Assembly (NCBI GenBank): GCA_934230325.1 | Contig: CAKQEP010000002.1 | Location: 62,001-126,000 of the forward strand | Direction: 5' to 3' | Source of the DNA: an uncultured Clostridia bacterium | GTDB taxonomy: Bacteria; Bacillota; Clostridia; Christensenellales; CAG-314 | DNA: 64,000 nucleotides | Part shown: positions 8,737 through 16,530 of the stretch, piece after piece | Layout: each line of letters begins with the position of its first letter | Position numbering within the stretch: position 1 is the stretch's first letter | Translations under genes and position numbers: made by a program | The notes under the pieces: generated by a model | What the model saw: the letters and a program-made list of their open reading frames with translations, nothing else | Told to the model about the DNA's origin: nothing | Databases searched by the model: none

Positions 8737-8837
8737 ATTGTTCCTTTTATGCTTGCCGACTTTTACTGTTTTAACGTACTCTAAACTCTTTTGTGACGCT
8801 TCGTTTCACTTCGCTATTCCGTCGCTGTCGCTCCTTA

Positions 8838-8858
8838 CGAGTCCCTTATTGCCCACCA
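8838..8858 (+). repeat. Exact 21-bp copy of the tRNA-Val 3' end (att-like)
   Basis: Identical to 8551-8571: the end of the T loop, the T-stem 3' strand, the acceptor 3' strand and CCA. Flanking bases differ on both sides. Such copies mark the far end of elements integrated in tRNA genes by tyrosine recombinases. No integrase gene is present between the copies. Confidence 0.75.
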
Positions 8859-8895
8859 AAACTCCAAAGGCGTTGTGCTTTTGGAGTTTTTATTT
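8858..8895 (+). terminator. Terminator-like hairpin next to the second tRNA 3' end
   Basis: AAAACTCCAAA pairs with TTTGGAGTTTT over an 11-nt loop, followed by T-rich sequence. Confidence 0.6.
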
Positions 8896-9006
8896 ACGCC
8901 GTTAGGCGTAACATCGTTTGAGTACAACGTACTCAACATCACTGACACAATAAAATACTTGCTCGGATTTATCGGGTTGTGATTGATAACGTAGTTTTGC
9001 AAAGCA

Positions 9007-9049
9007 ACACAAAAGACTTGCTTGTTGGCAAGTCTTTTGTGTTTTTTTA
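9007..9049. terminator. Strong hairpin terminator downstream of the surface-protein operon
   Basis: A 15-bp perfect stem (ACACAAAAGACTTGC and complement) with loop TTGTTG. The T tract is on the plus-strand side, but on the minus strand it is also the first hairpin after the end of the 1432-residue gene. Confidence 0.7.
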
Positions 9050-9102
9050 ATACTTGGATATAGATTTTTTGTTTTGTTTAATATTTGCCTTATGCCGCTT
9101 TG

Positions 9103-12100
9103 CTATGCCGTTACGTTAGGATCGCCTGTGACGTCGATTACGGCGTTTGCCGTTGCGGGCGTACCGTTTATCGTTATCGGGGCGGTTTCGGTTGCGTAAA
9201 CAACTCTCACTTTGATATTTTTGTTGCTCGTGACGGTCACAGCGTATTGATACGTAAAGGTTGCGGGGGTGGGCTCCGGCGTTATTTCGCTTGTGACTTG
9301 TACGTCGAGCGAATACTCGTTTTTGACTACGCCGTCGGCGGGTACATGGTATCGATATGTCAAAATCGTTTCGCCCGCCACGATGGGATTGTTGTCGTCG
9401 GTGATGTCTTCGGCATCGTCGCCCGTTTTTTCGACAATCGCAAAAGTTCTTTCGCCCGTAGCCGACACTCTTGTTTCCGCAACGGTAACGCTACTAAGTT
9501 TTGTAGTGTGGTTGTAAATTTTTATCGTTTGTCGCCTATAAAAACTCGTTTCTGACGAGATTTCCGTCGGAATGATTACATTACCCCCGCCGTCGGTCAC
9601 GCCGTCGCCTGCAAACACCGCCTGCCCCTTATCAAAAGCAATCGAATTACCGTTGCGAGAAACGGTAAAAGTTCCGCCAAAATTCACGTCGAGCGCAACC
9701 GCAACGGAGTTTTTGTCGTCGATTACGTCGCCTTTGTTTTCCACAAACGCAACGCCCAACGGGTAGTGATAAGAATAAACGGTGGTTTTGACAACTTCTA
9801 CAATGGTGGTTTTGTCGAGAACCTGTCTGTTTGCCGATATATCAAGGTACATTAGATACGCGCCGTCACCGCCCGTTACCGAGCCGAGCGCATACTCTCC
9901 CGCATTCACGGGAATTTCGAAGTAATAGACGGCTTTTTCAACTATAGTTGCGCCCATGCCTATCCATTCAGTATCAAACAGCATAGTGTACCCGTTCGGC
10001 ACCGAACTGCCAACGGAATAAGTACCGTCGGAAAACAAATAAATATAGTCGCTACCTTCGTCGCCGTTGCCATATATCTTGCTAATTTGTTTGATTGAAA
10101 CTATGTCGTTGTTTTGGTTTCTTATTATATTATGCAGGGAAAAGAAATTTTTATTGCCGCCAAAATAAGTACCCGCAAAAAAGTTGATGCGTCCCCTTTC
10201 CCTAAGTTTGAAGTCGATGGAGTCGCAAGGCATTTTGTAGTTGAAAAACGTTTCTCCGTTTATTACGACCTTGTTTGCCGTGACAAGACGATCCATACTT
10301 ATCGTCGCATTCATAAAGTGCAAACCGTAAATATTTGACGAGCCGTTAAATAAATTGTGCAATTTGTCCCGCGAATCGTTGTATTTTTCCAACCCTAAAT
10401 CCGCCACCGACGTTTTTGTCGGAAAAGTGTTGTTTAAAGTACTGTTTATGTTTGTATTAGAGGCATTGTAATTGTCGCTGACGCGTACAAAGCCGCTATC
10501 GTTACCGTCTGGCTTAACCGTCCTTGTCACTACTTCCAAACGCTCTCCCGAATAATAATTACTGTTGAGAGCCACGTTTATATCGCTCATGCTATATCTC
10601 GAAACGCGTATATCTCCAGACTTATATGTATCCGGAAATTTGTACGTTGTTCCACTGACTATATACCCCGTATTGCCCAACTTGACTTTGTTGTTTTCGT
10701 CCGCCGACAAGGGCAACCAAGTTTCTTTTGTCGTATAACTCACTTCCGTCGTAGTTTCCGTGCGGGATTTTAGAATTTGCGCAATCGTATCGGTAATAGT
10801 CACCGTTTTGATATTCGGAACAACGTAAACATGCGTATTTGCGGAAACAAGAACGCTTAATTCTTCTATCGCCGGTGTTACATACGTCGTAGATTGTTGA
10901 GTGCTAACACTCCAGCTTCCGTTTTGAAATGAGAGATAGTACGTACTATATCCAATGCTACAAGATAGTTTATTGTTGTTAAAAGACCAACGCGTATCTC
11001 TATAAGTACTTAAAGTTAATGATACACTGGTCCACCAATCACTACTTACATTAAGGTAATAAATTCTACCGTTGATAACTGTAGATATATACCAACCGTT
11101 TGTATCATAAGAAAAAGACCATTCCGTAGCCGTAGCCGCCGTGCCGTTTGCTAAATTAGTGCCGTTTACAGAGAGATAATTATCTCCATAGTAGATATAA
11201 TACTTATTTATAAGTTTCCAACTGCCGTTGTCGTACTGTAAGTAATAAGCGCCGTTGTATATATAGTTGCCGTTTTTTGTCCAGTTTGTACGATTGTTTA
11301 TATTTGACGTCAACCCCAATCTGCCGCTGTTGTTGCGAAGATAATACGTAGTACCGTTTAACGTTGCAGAAATATACCCGCCGCTTGCGCCGTTGGAAAA
11401 AGTCCATTGAGTTGCGTCGGTTATATTTGTTGTATTGCTAATAGTCGAACCGTTAATCTTTAGATAATTGCCGTCTTGAGAAATGATATATTTATTTATT
11501 GTTGCAAGTTGCCAACCGTTATCATACAAGAGATAGTAGTTGTCGGATGATATTTGGTTGCCCGTCACAGTCCAACTTGTTCTTTTGAGATTGACTGTGC
11601 TTGAGACCAGTTGCAAATTGCCGTCGCCGTTGCGAAGGTAGTAGGTGGTAGTTCCCGAGACGTAGGAGATATATACGCCTGTAGAGCCGGCTGTAAAATT
11701 CCATACCGTTGCGGTGGCTGCGTCGGTAGTCGACGATATTGTCGAGCCGTTAGCGTTAAGGTAATACGTACCGTCGGTAATAAGGCAACTATTAGGCAAA
11801 ATAAGTTTCCAACTGCCGTTGTCGTTTGTCAGGTAATAGTTTTTGTTGTTTGCCGTACTGTACAAACGTCCGTCGGAAAAAGTCCAAAACGTAGCAGACG
11901 ACTCGTTTGTAGTATAACTTAAATTGCCGTTGTTGTTGCGCAAATAGTAATAGGTATTGCCTATTTGAGTGGAAATTACTCCGCCGTTTGCGCCCGAAGA
12001 AAACAACCATTTTGTTGCGGCGTTTGCGTCGATACTTGAAGAAAAGGCACTACCGCTAAAGTTTAGATAATACCCATCACAAGATATAACATATGCGGCG

Positions 12101-13401
12101 GTATCTTCGTAATAGTAAGTAGTCGTATTAACGGTTTTGTTATATTCGTATGCGCCAAACAAATACATAAACTGATCGTAGTTTTCATTGTTACCTGAAC
12201 CAAACAAACTGAACGTGACCGAGCCTACGTCCTCGTCATAATACTCTTTGAGCGTACTCGTAGCCGTTTGGGTAGATGTCGTCTTATTGCCGTCTGCGTC
12301 GATAGTGACGATTTCCGAAGAAACGTAAGTCGGTTTTTGCGCTAAATTAAAAATCCTTACTATTCTGTCGTAGGTTGACTTCATGTCGATGCTGCCGCCC
12401 CATCCGCTGCCGCCGTCTTCCGTAGAAGAGAGTTCTGTCGTTACGGTGGGTTTGCTTACGTCCACTTGGCTGACGTTGAATACGCCCTTGTATTCGTCGG
12501 TGCAGTGTCCGACAATTGCAAAATCCGACAGTTTGTCGGTGACTCCGCCGTCAAGAATCGAAGTACCCGTTGAGGTTATTGTTGCGGCGCAAACGCCTAC
12601 GTCGGAAACTCTGGCGTTGACGTAGCCTGCGACGATGCCGACAAGCATTTTGTCGGTAGAACTATGTACCGTATAGTCGTTTAGGTAAAAACTTTGGATT
12701 GTGTTTGCTTGTTTGTACAGTATCTTTTTGTTTTCTTCCACTTCTGCGCCGGATTCAGAAGTCGGCGGCGCGTCGGCGCTTATCGTGATGCCTTGCTTGT
12801 TTCCGATTTCATTAAGTTTGTCGTTGTAGTCGCCTACCACTCCAAACAATCCCATTGCCTCGCCTACTTGCGTTTGGATGGCGTTGTCGTGGGTGTAGTC
12901 CGGCCAACTGATTATTTTGCCGTCTGCTCCGTCGGTGAATTCCGCAAGTTTGGGGCGCGCCGTAAGCAACGCCTTGTCGTTTGCGGTCGTGGCGTTGTAT
13001 ATTTGGTTGCCGTTGCCGTTAAAGTTTCCAAAAAAAGGAAATTCCGTCGTGCCGATGGGCGGAATTGCAATACCTTCCATATTTATGTCGTTTTTCAGCA
13101 CAAAGTAACTCTGCGCACGACCGTTGTTGAATTTTTTGTCGTATTTTTCGTTGAGGTTAAAGTATCCGAGATATTGCAACCACGCAAAATTGTATAAGTG
13201 TACCCTGTTGGATATTACGTATGGATTGCTTAACGAGCCGTCTCCGCTTTCAAAATATGCAACTTCGGTACTGCCGTGATAGTTGTTGTTGAAGTCCTTG
13301 TTTATGTTTATCGACAACCAAGCAAAAGAAGCCACAGCAACGCCGAATACAAGCGTAACTGCTATCAACAATGTTATCGTTGCTTTGCTTATTCCTTTCA
13401 C
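9103..13401 (-). CDS. Large repeat-containing surface protein (adhesin or matrix-like)
   Basis: A 1432-residue protein with an N-terminal hydrophobic segment (about 8-28) ending in SFAWLS, a likely signal peptide or anchor. Residues 55-135 (GSLSNPYVISNRVHLYNFAWLQ, then PPIGTTEFPFFGNFNGNGNQI) resemble modules of exported gut-bacterial adhesins. Residues 435-833 hold four tandem repeats of about 97 residues, rich in YYL, NGSW and WxF blocks. The rest is beta-rich and Thr/Ser/Asn-rich. No LPXTG motif, lipobox or C-terminal membrane helix is seen, so retention on the wall is unexplained. The start is GTG with GGGGA upstream. It is the second gene of a c-di-GMP-riboswitch operon. The exact function is unknown. 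Confidence 0.8.
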   Translation of the reverse strand: MKGISKATITLLIAVTLVFGVAVASFAWLSININKDFNNNYHGSTEVAYFESGDGSLSNPYVISNRVHLYNFAWLQYLGYFNLNEKYDKKFNNGRAQSYFVLKNDINMEGIAIPPIGTTEFPFFGNFNGNGNQIYNATTANDKALLTARPKLAEFTDGADGKIISWPDYTHDNAIQTQVGEAMGLFGVVGDYNDKLNEIGNKQGITISADAPPTSESGAEVEENKKILYKQANTIQSFYLNDYTVHSSTDKMLVGIVAGYVNARVSDVGVCAATITSTGTSILDGGVTDKLSDFAIVGHCTDEYKGVFNVSQVDVSKPTVTTELSSTEDGGSGWGGSIDMKSTYDRIVRIFNLAQKPTYVSSEIVTIDADGNKTTSTQTATSTLKEYYDEDVGSVTFSLFGSGNNENYDQFMYLFGAYEYNKTVNTTTYYYEDTAAYVISCDGYYLNFSGSAFSSSIDANAATKWLFSSGANGGVISTQIGNTYYYLRNNNGNLSYTTNESSATFWTFSDGRLYSTANNKNYYLTNDNGSWKLILPNSCLITDGTYYLNANGSTISSTTDAATATVWNFTAGSTGVYISYVSGTTTYYLRNGDGNLQLVSSTVNLKRTSWTVTGNQISSDNYYLLYDNGWQLATINKYIISQDGNYLKINGSTISNTTNITDATQWTFSNGASGGYISATLNGTTYYLRNNSGRLGLTSNINNRTNWTKNGNYIYNGAYYLQYDNGSWKLINKYYIYYGDNYLSVNGTNLANGTAATATEWSFSYDTNGWYISTVINGRIYYLNVSSDWWTSVSLTLSTYRDTRWSFNNNKLSCSIGYSTYYLSFQNGSWSVSTQQSTTYVTPAIEELSVLVSANTHVYVVPNIKTVTITDTIAQILKSRTETTTEVSYTTKETWLPLSADENNKVKLGNTGYIVSGTTYKFPDTYKSGDIRVSRYSMSDINVALNSNYYSGERLEVVTRTVKPDGNDSGFVRVSDNYNASNTNINSTLNNTFPTKTSVADLGLEKYNDSRDKLHNLFNGSSNIYGLHFMNATISMDRLVTANKVVINGETFFNYKMPCDSIDFKLRERGRINFFAGTYFGGNKNFFSLHNIIRNQNNDIVSIKQISKIYGNGDEGSDYIYLFSDGTYSVGSSVPNGYTMLFDTEWIGMGATIVEKAVYYFEIPVNAGEYALGSVTGGDGAYLMYLDISANRQVLDKTTIVEVVKTTVYSYHYPLGVAFVENKGDVIDDKNSVAVALDVNFGGTFTVSRNGNSIAFDKGQAVFAGDGVTDGGGNVIIPTEISSETSFYRRQTIKIYNHTTKLSSVTVAETRVSATGERTFAIVEKTGDDAEDITDDNNPIVAGETILTYRYHVPADGVVKNEYSLDVQVTSEITPEPTPATFTYQYAVTVTSNKNIKVRVVYATETAPITINGTPATANAVIDVTGDPNVTA
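10903..12099 (-). repeat. Four tandem protein repeats of about 97 residues
   Basis: Residues about 435-534, 537-633, 636-731 and 732-833 of the large surface protein. Each has the order: dGxYYLnxnGs, W-F-s-ganG, Y-YLRN-nGnL, W-t-xgn, YYL-yDNGSWkL. The layout suggests a repeated beta-rich, possibly beta-trefoil-like, domain. The copies have diverged, so the duplication is not recent. Confidence 0.75.
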
Positions 13402-13472
13402 TTTGTTTAAAGTCCCCTTTTGGTTTGTATTTCTGTTTGCCTTTTTGCCGCGCGTCGGTTTGTTTGCCTTTT

Positions 13473-14264
13473 TTATACGTTTAACGTTATTTCAAATCGA
13501 ATGTCGTTGTAGTAACGTATCTCCTCGATTGACGCGTCTATCGCCGGATTGCCTATGTTGACCGAGAATATCTTGGAAATAAGGTCGCTGTCGTAATCTA
13601 TTATCAGCCAAAATTCGCCTGCGGTCACGCTTTCTAAAACGGTAAATTCGCGGCTTTCTTTTATCGTGTACGTTTGTTTGTCGATAAACGACTTTTTTTC
13701 GCCTAAATCGTTGACAACGTATGCGGTTTGAGCGTTGTATGCGCCTTCCGTCACCGTGACGGCGGATACGACGACGATGCTGGTCAGCGCGTTGTAATAA
13801 TATAAGCCAACGCCGTCGGGGGCGGGCAACAAGTCGTGTTCTCCGTCGCCTAAAAAGTACTTAGTGTCCGTTTTGGCGGTCACAGTAAAATCGTTGAGTA
13901 CGACGGGGGCTTGCGTTTTTGTGTCGGTAAAGGTCACTTTGATAAGAAGTTGGTGACCGTCACCGTTTAAAATGCTGTATCTCCCCAAAGAAGCGGCGGG
14001 ATTTGACGTGTGAGAAAAAAAGTAATTTCCGTCGGAGTCCGTGCCTAAAATTTCAAACAACTCCATCTTGGCGGTGACGCTGGGTACGTTGTCAAAGGAT
14101 ATCATCGCGCCGCCTGCGTTGACTTTTTTGTTTTTGGAAAACCACGCCATACTGCCTTTGCCAAAAAAGAGTATGACGGCGGATATAATCAGCATAACAA
14201 ACGTTACGGTCAAGGATAATACGCCTTGTATCAATTTGATTTTTGTGATTTTTTCTTCCGTCAA
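13473..14264 (-). CDS. Exported protein with a TasA/CalY-like signal region
   Basis: A 263-residue protein. A long hydrophobic helix (about 14-35) ends in KGSMAWFSKNKKVNAGGAMISF. This AWFS-N-K-V-A-G layout is typical of exported Bacillota proteins related to TasA/CalY biofilm fibre proteins, many of them cleaved by SipW-type peptidases. The remainder (about 50-263) is beta-rich with no known catalytic motif. The start is TTG with GGAGGT 7 nt before. It is the first gene after the c-di-GMP riboswitch, 71 bp upstream of the large surface protein. No sipW gene is in the window. Family assignment is inferred from the signal region only. Confidence 0.65.
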   Translation of the reverse strand: MTEEKITKIKLIQGVLSLTVTFVMLIISAVILFFGKGSMAWFSKNKKVNAGGAMISFDNVPSVTAKMELFEILGTDSDGNYFFSHTSNPAASLGRYSILNGDGHQLLIKVTFTDTKTQAPVVLNDFTVTAKTDTKYFLGDGEHDLLPAPDGVGLYYYNALTSIVVVSAVTVTEGAYNAQTAYVVNDLGEKKSFIDKQTYTIKESREFTVLESVTAGEFWLIIDYDSDLISKIFSVNIGNPAIDASIEEIRYYNDIRFEITLNV

Positions 14265-14378
14265 AATGCGTACCTCCTTTTTTTGCGTTTTGTCTTGTTG
14301 CGTCCGCTTGAGTGGTCAACCGTCAATTTTTGCGGGTTTTGACATTGATTGTATAATTTAATATGCAAATCAATATAC

Positions 14379-14466
14379 AAAAAATAGCCCGTTGCAGAAA
14401 TTGCAACTGGCTATCTCGTAAAGACCCTATAGTTTTGCGTCACAAACTTACGCTTGCTTTGCCAAA
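14379..14466 (-). ncRNA. c-di-GMP-I (GEMM) riboswitch with intrinsic terminator
   Basis: The minus-strand leader reads GGCAAAGCAAGC-GTAA-GTTTG (P2 capped by a GNRA tetraloop), then the GEMM core GACGCAAAACTATAGGGTC, then ATAGCCAGTTGCAA closing P3 and P1. The aptamer covers about 14466-14401. The 3' strand (ATAGCC-A-GTTGCA, 14414-14402) can instead pair with TGCAAC-G-GGCTAT (14396-14384), followed by five to six U: a terminator. Aptamer and terminator exclude each other, so c-di-GMP binding should prevent termination (an ON switch) for the two surface-protein genes. The matches were found by eye against the known consensus. Confidence 0.85.
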
Positions 14467-14488
14467 ATATAATTATAATTATAGTGCT

Positions 14489-14517
14489 ATTTTAACAACT
14501 TTAGATAGGTTTGTCAA
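14489..14517 (-). promoter_or_regulatory. Sigma-A promoter of the riboswitch-controlled operon
   Basis: On the minus strand: TTGACA (14517-14512), 17-nt spacer, TAAAAT (14494-14489). Transcription should start near 14482, about 16 nt before the aptamer. Confidence 0.8.
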
Positions 14518-14612
14518 CAAAAACAAGCAAATATTTGCAATTTTATTAAAAAAATCCTTTGTTTTTGCCTTTTTTGCGGTAGTTAAAGGCTTTTTTTAGC
14601 AAATTTAAACCT

Positions 14613-15314
14613 TTAAAGAATATCGTACAGTCCGTCGAGCGTGCTAAACTCGTACTTTATCGGTATGTTTTTGTCGTTTTTAACGCCGTCGCGGTTTATA
14701 AAACATGCGTCTACGCCTGCGTTTTTTGCGCCCGCCATATCCCCCGTCAAACTGTCGCCGACAACGAGAGCGCGGCTTTTGTCAAAATCTTTTATCGTCG
14801 CAAAGGCCTTGTCAAAAAACTCTTTGTGCGGTTTGTTTACGCCCAACGCGTCGCTGATAAATATGTCTTTAAAATACGGAGTCAAGCCGCTCTCCGCAAG
14901 CCGTCTGTCTTGTGTCGCTTTGACGCCGTTGGTCACGATAAACAATTTGTATCTCGGTTTGAGATAGTCAAGCAATGCAAACACGCCGTCGTATACGTAA
15001 TGCGTTTCGTTAAGGTTTTGGCGGTATATTTTTTCCGCTTTAGACGCGTCGATTTTGGGCAGATTAAGTTTTTCCGCAACTATAATAAACCTGTCCAAAA
15101 GCAATTTTTCTCGGGTGGTTTTGCCTTCGTCGTAAGCGCGCCACAATCTTTTGTTGACGGCGTTAAACACGGCGTGAATATCTGCGTCGTAAGGCAATCC
15201 GAGCGTTTCAAAGGTTTTGCCCAACGCCGTATATTCGCATTTATCAAAGTCAAGTAGCGTGCCGTCTGCGTCAAAAAAGATAAAACGGTATAAAGATTTT
15301 TGTGTAAAATCCAT
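14613..15314 (-). CDS. HAD-superfamily phosphatase, YjjG/YfnB type
   Basis: A 233-residue cytosolic HAD hydrolase. Motif I is FFDADGTLLDF (about 9-19), motif II is IVTNG, motif III includes the lysine of GVNKPHKEFFDKA, and motif IV is VVGDSLTGDMAGAKNAGVDACFIN. The overall pattern is that of the YjjG/YfnB group of nucleotide or sugar phosphatases; the substrate cannot be read from sequence. The start ATG at 15314 is chosen because AAAGGAGGA lies just upstream and a longer frame would overlap the preceding gene. It is 2 bp after that gene, so translation is probably coupled. Confidence 0.88.
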   Translation of the reverse strand: MDFTQKSLYRFIFFDADGTLLDFDKCEYTALGKTFETLGLPYDADIHAVFNAVNKRLWRAYDEGKTTREKLLLDRFIIVAEKLNLPKIDASKAEKIYRQNLNETHYVYDGVFALLDYLKPRYKLFIVTNGVKATQDRRLAESGLTPYFKDIFISDALGVNKPHKEFFDKAFATIKDFDKSRALVVGDSLTGDMAGAKNAGVDACFINRDGVKNDKNIPIKYEFSTLDGLYDIL

Positions 15315-15316
15315 TT

Positions 15317-15580
15317 TTACCAGTCCTCCTTTACGTAGTCTGACGGTTGCTTTACGTCGTTGTAAAACTCTTTGTATTTGCTTTTGCTGCTCGTAACGAC
15401 GCGCTCCAAATCGGCAACTTCGTACGCTTCGCAATCTTGATCGTCTGCAAGCCGCATCAAATGCCAGTCGTCGAGTTTTGCGTCGGGCTTTAAAGAAGGT
15501 TGTTTTTTGCCCACAAAACAAATTTCTTCTTCCGTTGCGTCGACGAGGCTTTCACTTGTAAAAACAAAACGCTTTTTCAT
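15317..15580 (-). CDS. Small conserved-looking hypothetical protein
   Basis: An 87-residue, acidic, soluble protein with no membrane segment and no recognised motif. It contains PDAKLDDWHLMRLADDQDCEAYEVADLERVV and ends in KQPSDYVKEDW. Its stop codon is inside the ribosome binding site region of the HAD phosphatase gene, which points to a two-gene operon. Function is unknown. Confidence 0.6.
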   Translation of the reverse strand: MKKRFVFTSESLVDATEEEICFVGKKQPSLKPDAKLDDWHLMRLADDQDCEAYEVADLERVVTSSKSKYKEFYNDVKQPSDYVKEDW

Positions 15581-15676
15581 GCTTTTATTATACAGCCAAA
15601 TTTAACTATTTGCAAGAGTTTTTATTATAACTGCCTTTTGTCGCTCATATTATATATCGTTTAGGAAGATGTAAAT

Positions 15677-16420
15677 ATGTATACGATAACGATTTTTTCT
15701 GTTCTTGCGGGCGTGATAGGCACGGGAGCGGGCGGTTTGATAGGATTATTATTCAAAAATAAGGGCAACAAACCCGTGAGTTGCGTGTTGAGTTTTGCGG
15801 GCGGCGTAATGATATCCGTCGTTCTTTTTGACCTCGTGCCGGAAGCAACAAAAATCGCAGTTGGCGCAGGGTTGTCTTTTTGGGTGATTCTCGTCGCTTT
15901 GCTCGGCGGAATGGCTATTATCGCTTTGTTAAACTTTTTTATCGAAACAAAAAGAACAAAAAATAAATTTTCTAAAAACAAACTGCTTAATAGCGGCATC
16001 GTTATGGCTATTGCCATAGGACTGCACAACCTTCCCGAAGGTATCGCTTTGGGAAGTAGCGGAAGTATTTCCGCCGCAAACGCCGTTGCAATAACCGTTT
16101 TGTTGGGTTTGCACAATATGCCCGAAGGTATGGCTATTTCCGTACCCTTGCTGTCGGGCGGACAAAGCGCAAAAAAAAGCGTTGCCGCCGCTTTTTTGAG
16201 CGGCAGCGTAACGGTGCTCGGCGCACTGATAGGGTTTTTTGCGGGAAGTATATCCCCCGCCGTCATTTGCGTTTCCTTGAGTTTTGCGGCGGGCGCGATG
16301 ACCTACGTTTCTTTTACGGAAGTTTTTTATCAAGCGTACTCCCTTTTTGGCGGCAAACTCACTTATTTTTACGCCGTAATAGGCATCGTGATAGGAATGT
16401 TGGTGATTTTTTTGATTTGA
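15677..16420 (+). CDS. ZIP-family metal transporter
   Basis: A 247-residue integral membrane protein with eight predicted helices. It has the ZIP metal-site motifs LHNLPEGIALGSSG (helix IV) and LHNMPEGMAISVPLLSGG (helix V), both HNxPEG. The bacterial ZupT/GufA-like ZIP proteins import zinc, iron or manganese through the cytoplasmic membrane. A short histidine-poor cytoplasmic loop with KRTKNKFSKNK separates helices III and IV. GGAAG is before the ATG. The gene is single and divergent from the HAD pair. The metal is not predictable. Confidence 0.92.
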   Translation: MYTITIFSVLAGVIGTGAGGLIGLLFKNKGNKPVSCVLSFAGGVMISVVLFDLVPEATKIAVGAGLSFWVILVALLGGMAIIALLNFFIETKRTKNKFSKNKLLNSGIVMAIAIGLHNLPEGIALGSSGSISAANAVAITVLLGLHNMPEGMAISVPLLSGGQSAKKSVAAAFLSGSVTVLGALIGFFAGSISPAVICVSLSFAAGAMTYVSFTEVFYQAYSLFGGKLTYFYAVIGIVIGMLVIFLI

Positions 16421-16444
16421 CAGCGTTTATTAGTATAAAAAATC

Positions 16445-16483
16445 CCAAAAAAACGGGCAGTTTTGCTAAAAAATTGCCCGTTT
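16445..16483 (-). terminator. Terminator after lysS
   Basis: On the minus strand AAACGGGCA...TGCCCGTTT is followed by seven T. It may also work for the convergent ZIP gene. Confidence 0.75.
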
Positions 16484-16530
16484 GATTTATATGATTTTTT
16501 GCCTCGCATTTGTTTTAGGCTTTTGCGTTT

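Larger units (their letters stand above)
8572..9102. other. Gene-free stretch between tRNA-Val and the surface-protein operon
   Basis: No credible coding region is seen. The stretch holds five hairpins: 8597-8624; a perfect 11-bp stem at 8648-8673 (CCCAAAAAGTT and complement, loop TTAC); 8710-8736; 8858-8895; and 9007-9049. It also holds the 21-nt copy of the tRNA 3' end at 8838-8858. The part between the two tRNA 3' ends is only 266 bp and could be the remains of an excised or decayed element. Confidence 0.6.

Noticed and set aside
8418..8784. Plus-strand frames over tRNA-Val
   Set aside because: They read through the tRNA and its terminator and have no SD.
9103..13401. Cell-wall sorting signal in the large surface protein
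   Set aside because: The C-terminus has no LPXTG-like motif, hydrophobic helix or charged tail.
14363..14599. Plus-strand frame of 78 codons
   Set aside because: It lies across the c-di-GMP riboswitch and promoter of the opposite strand.
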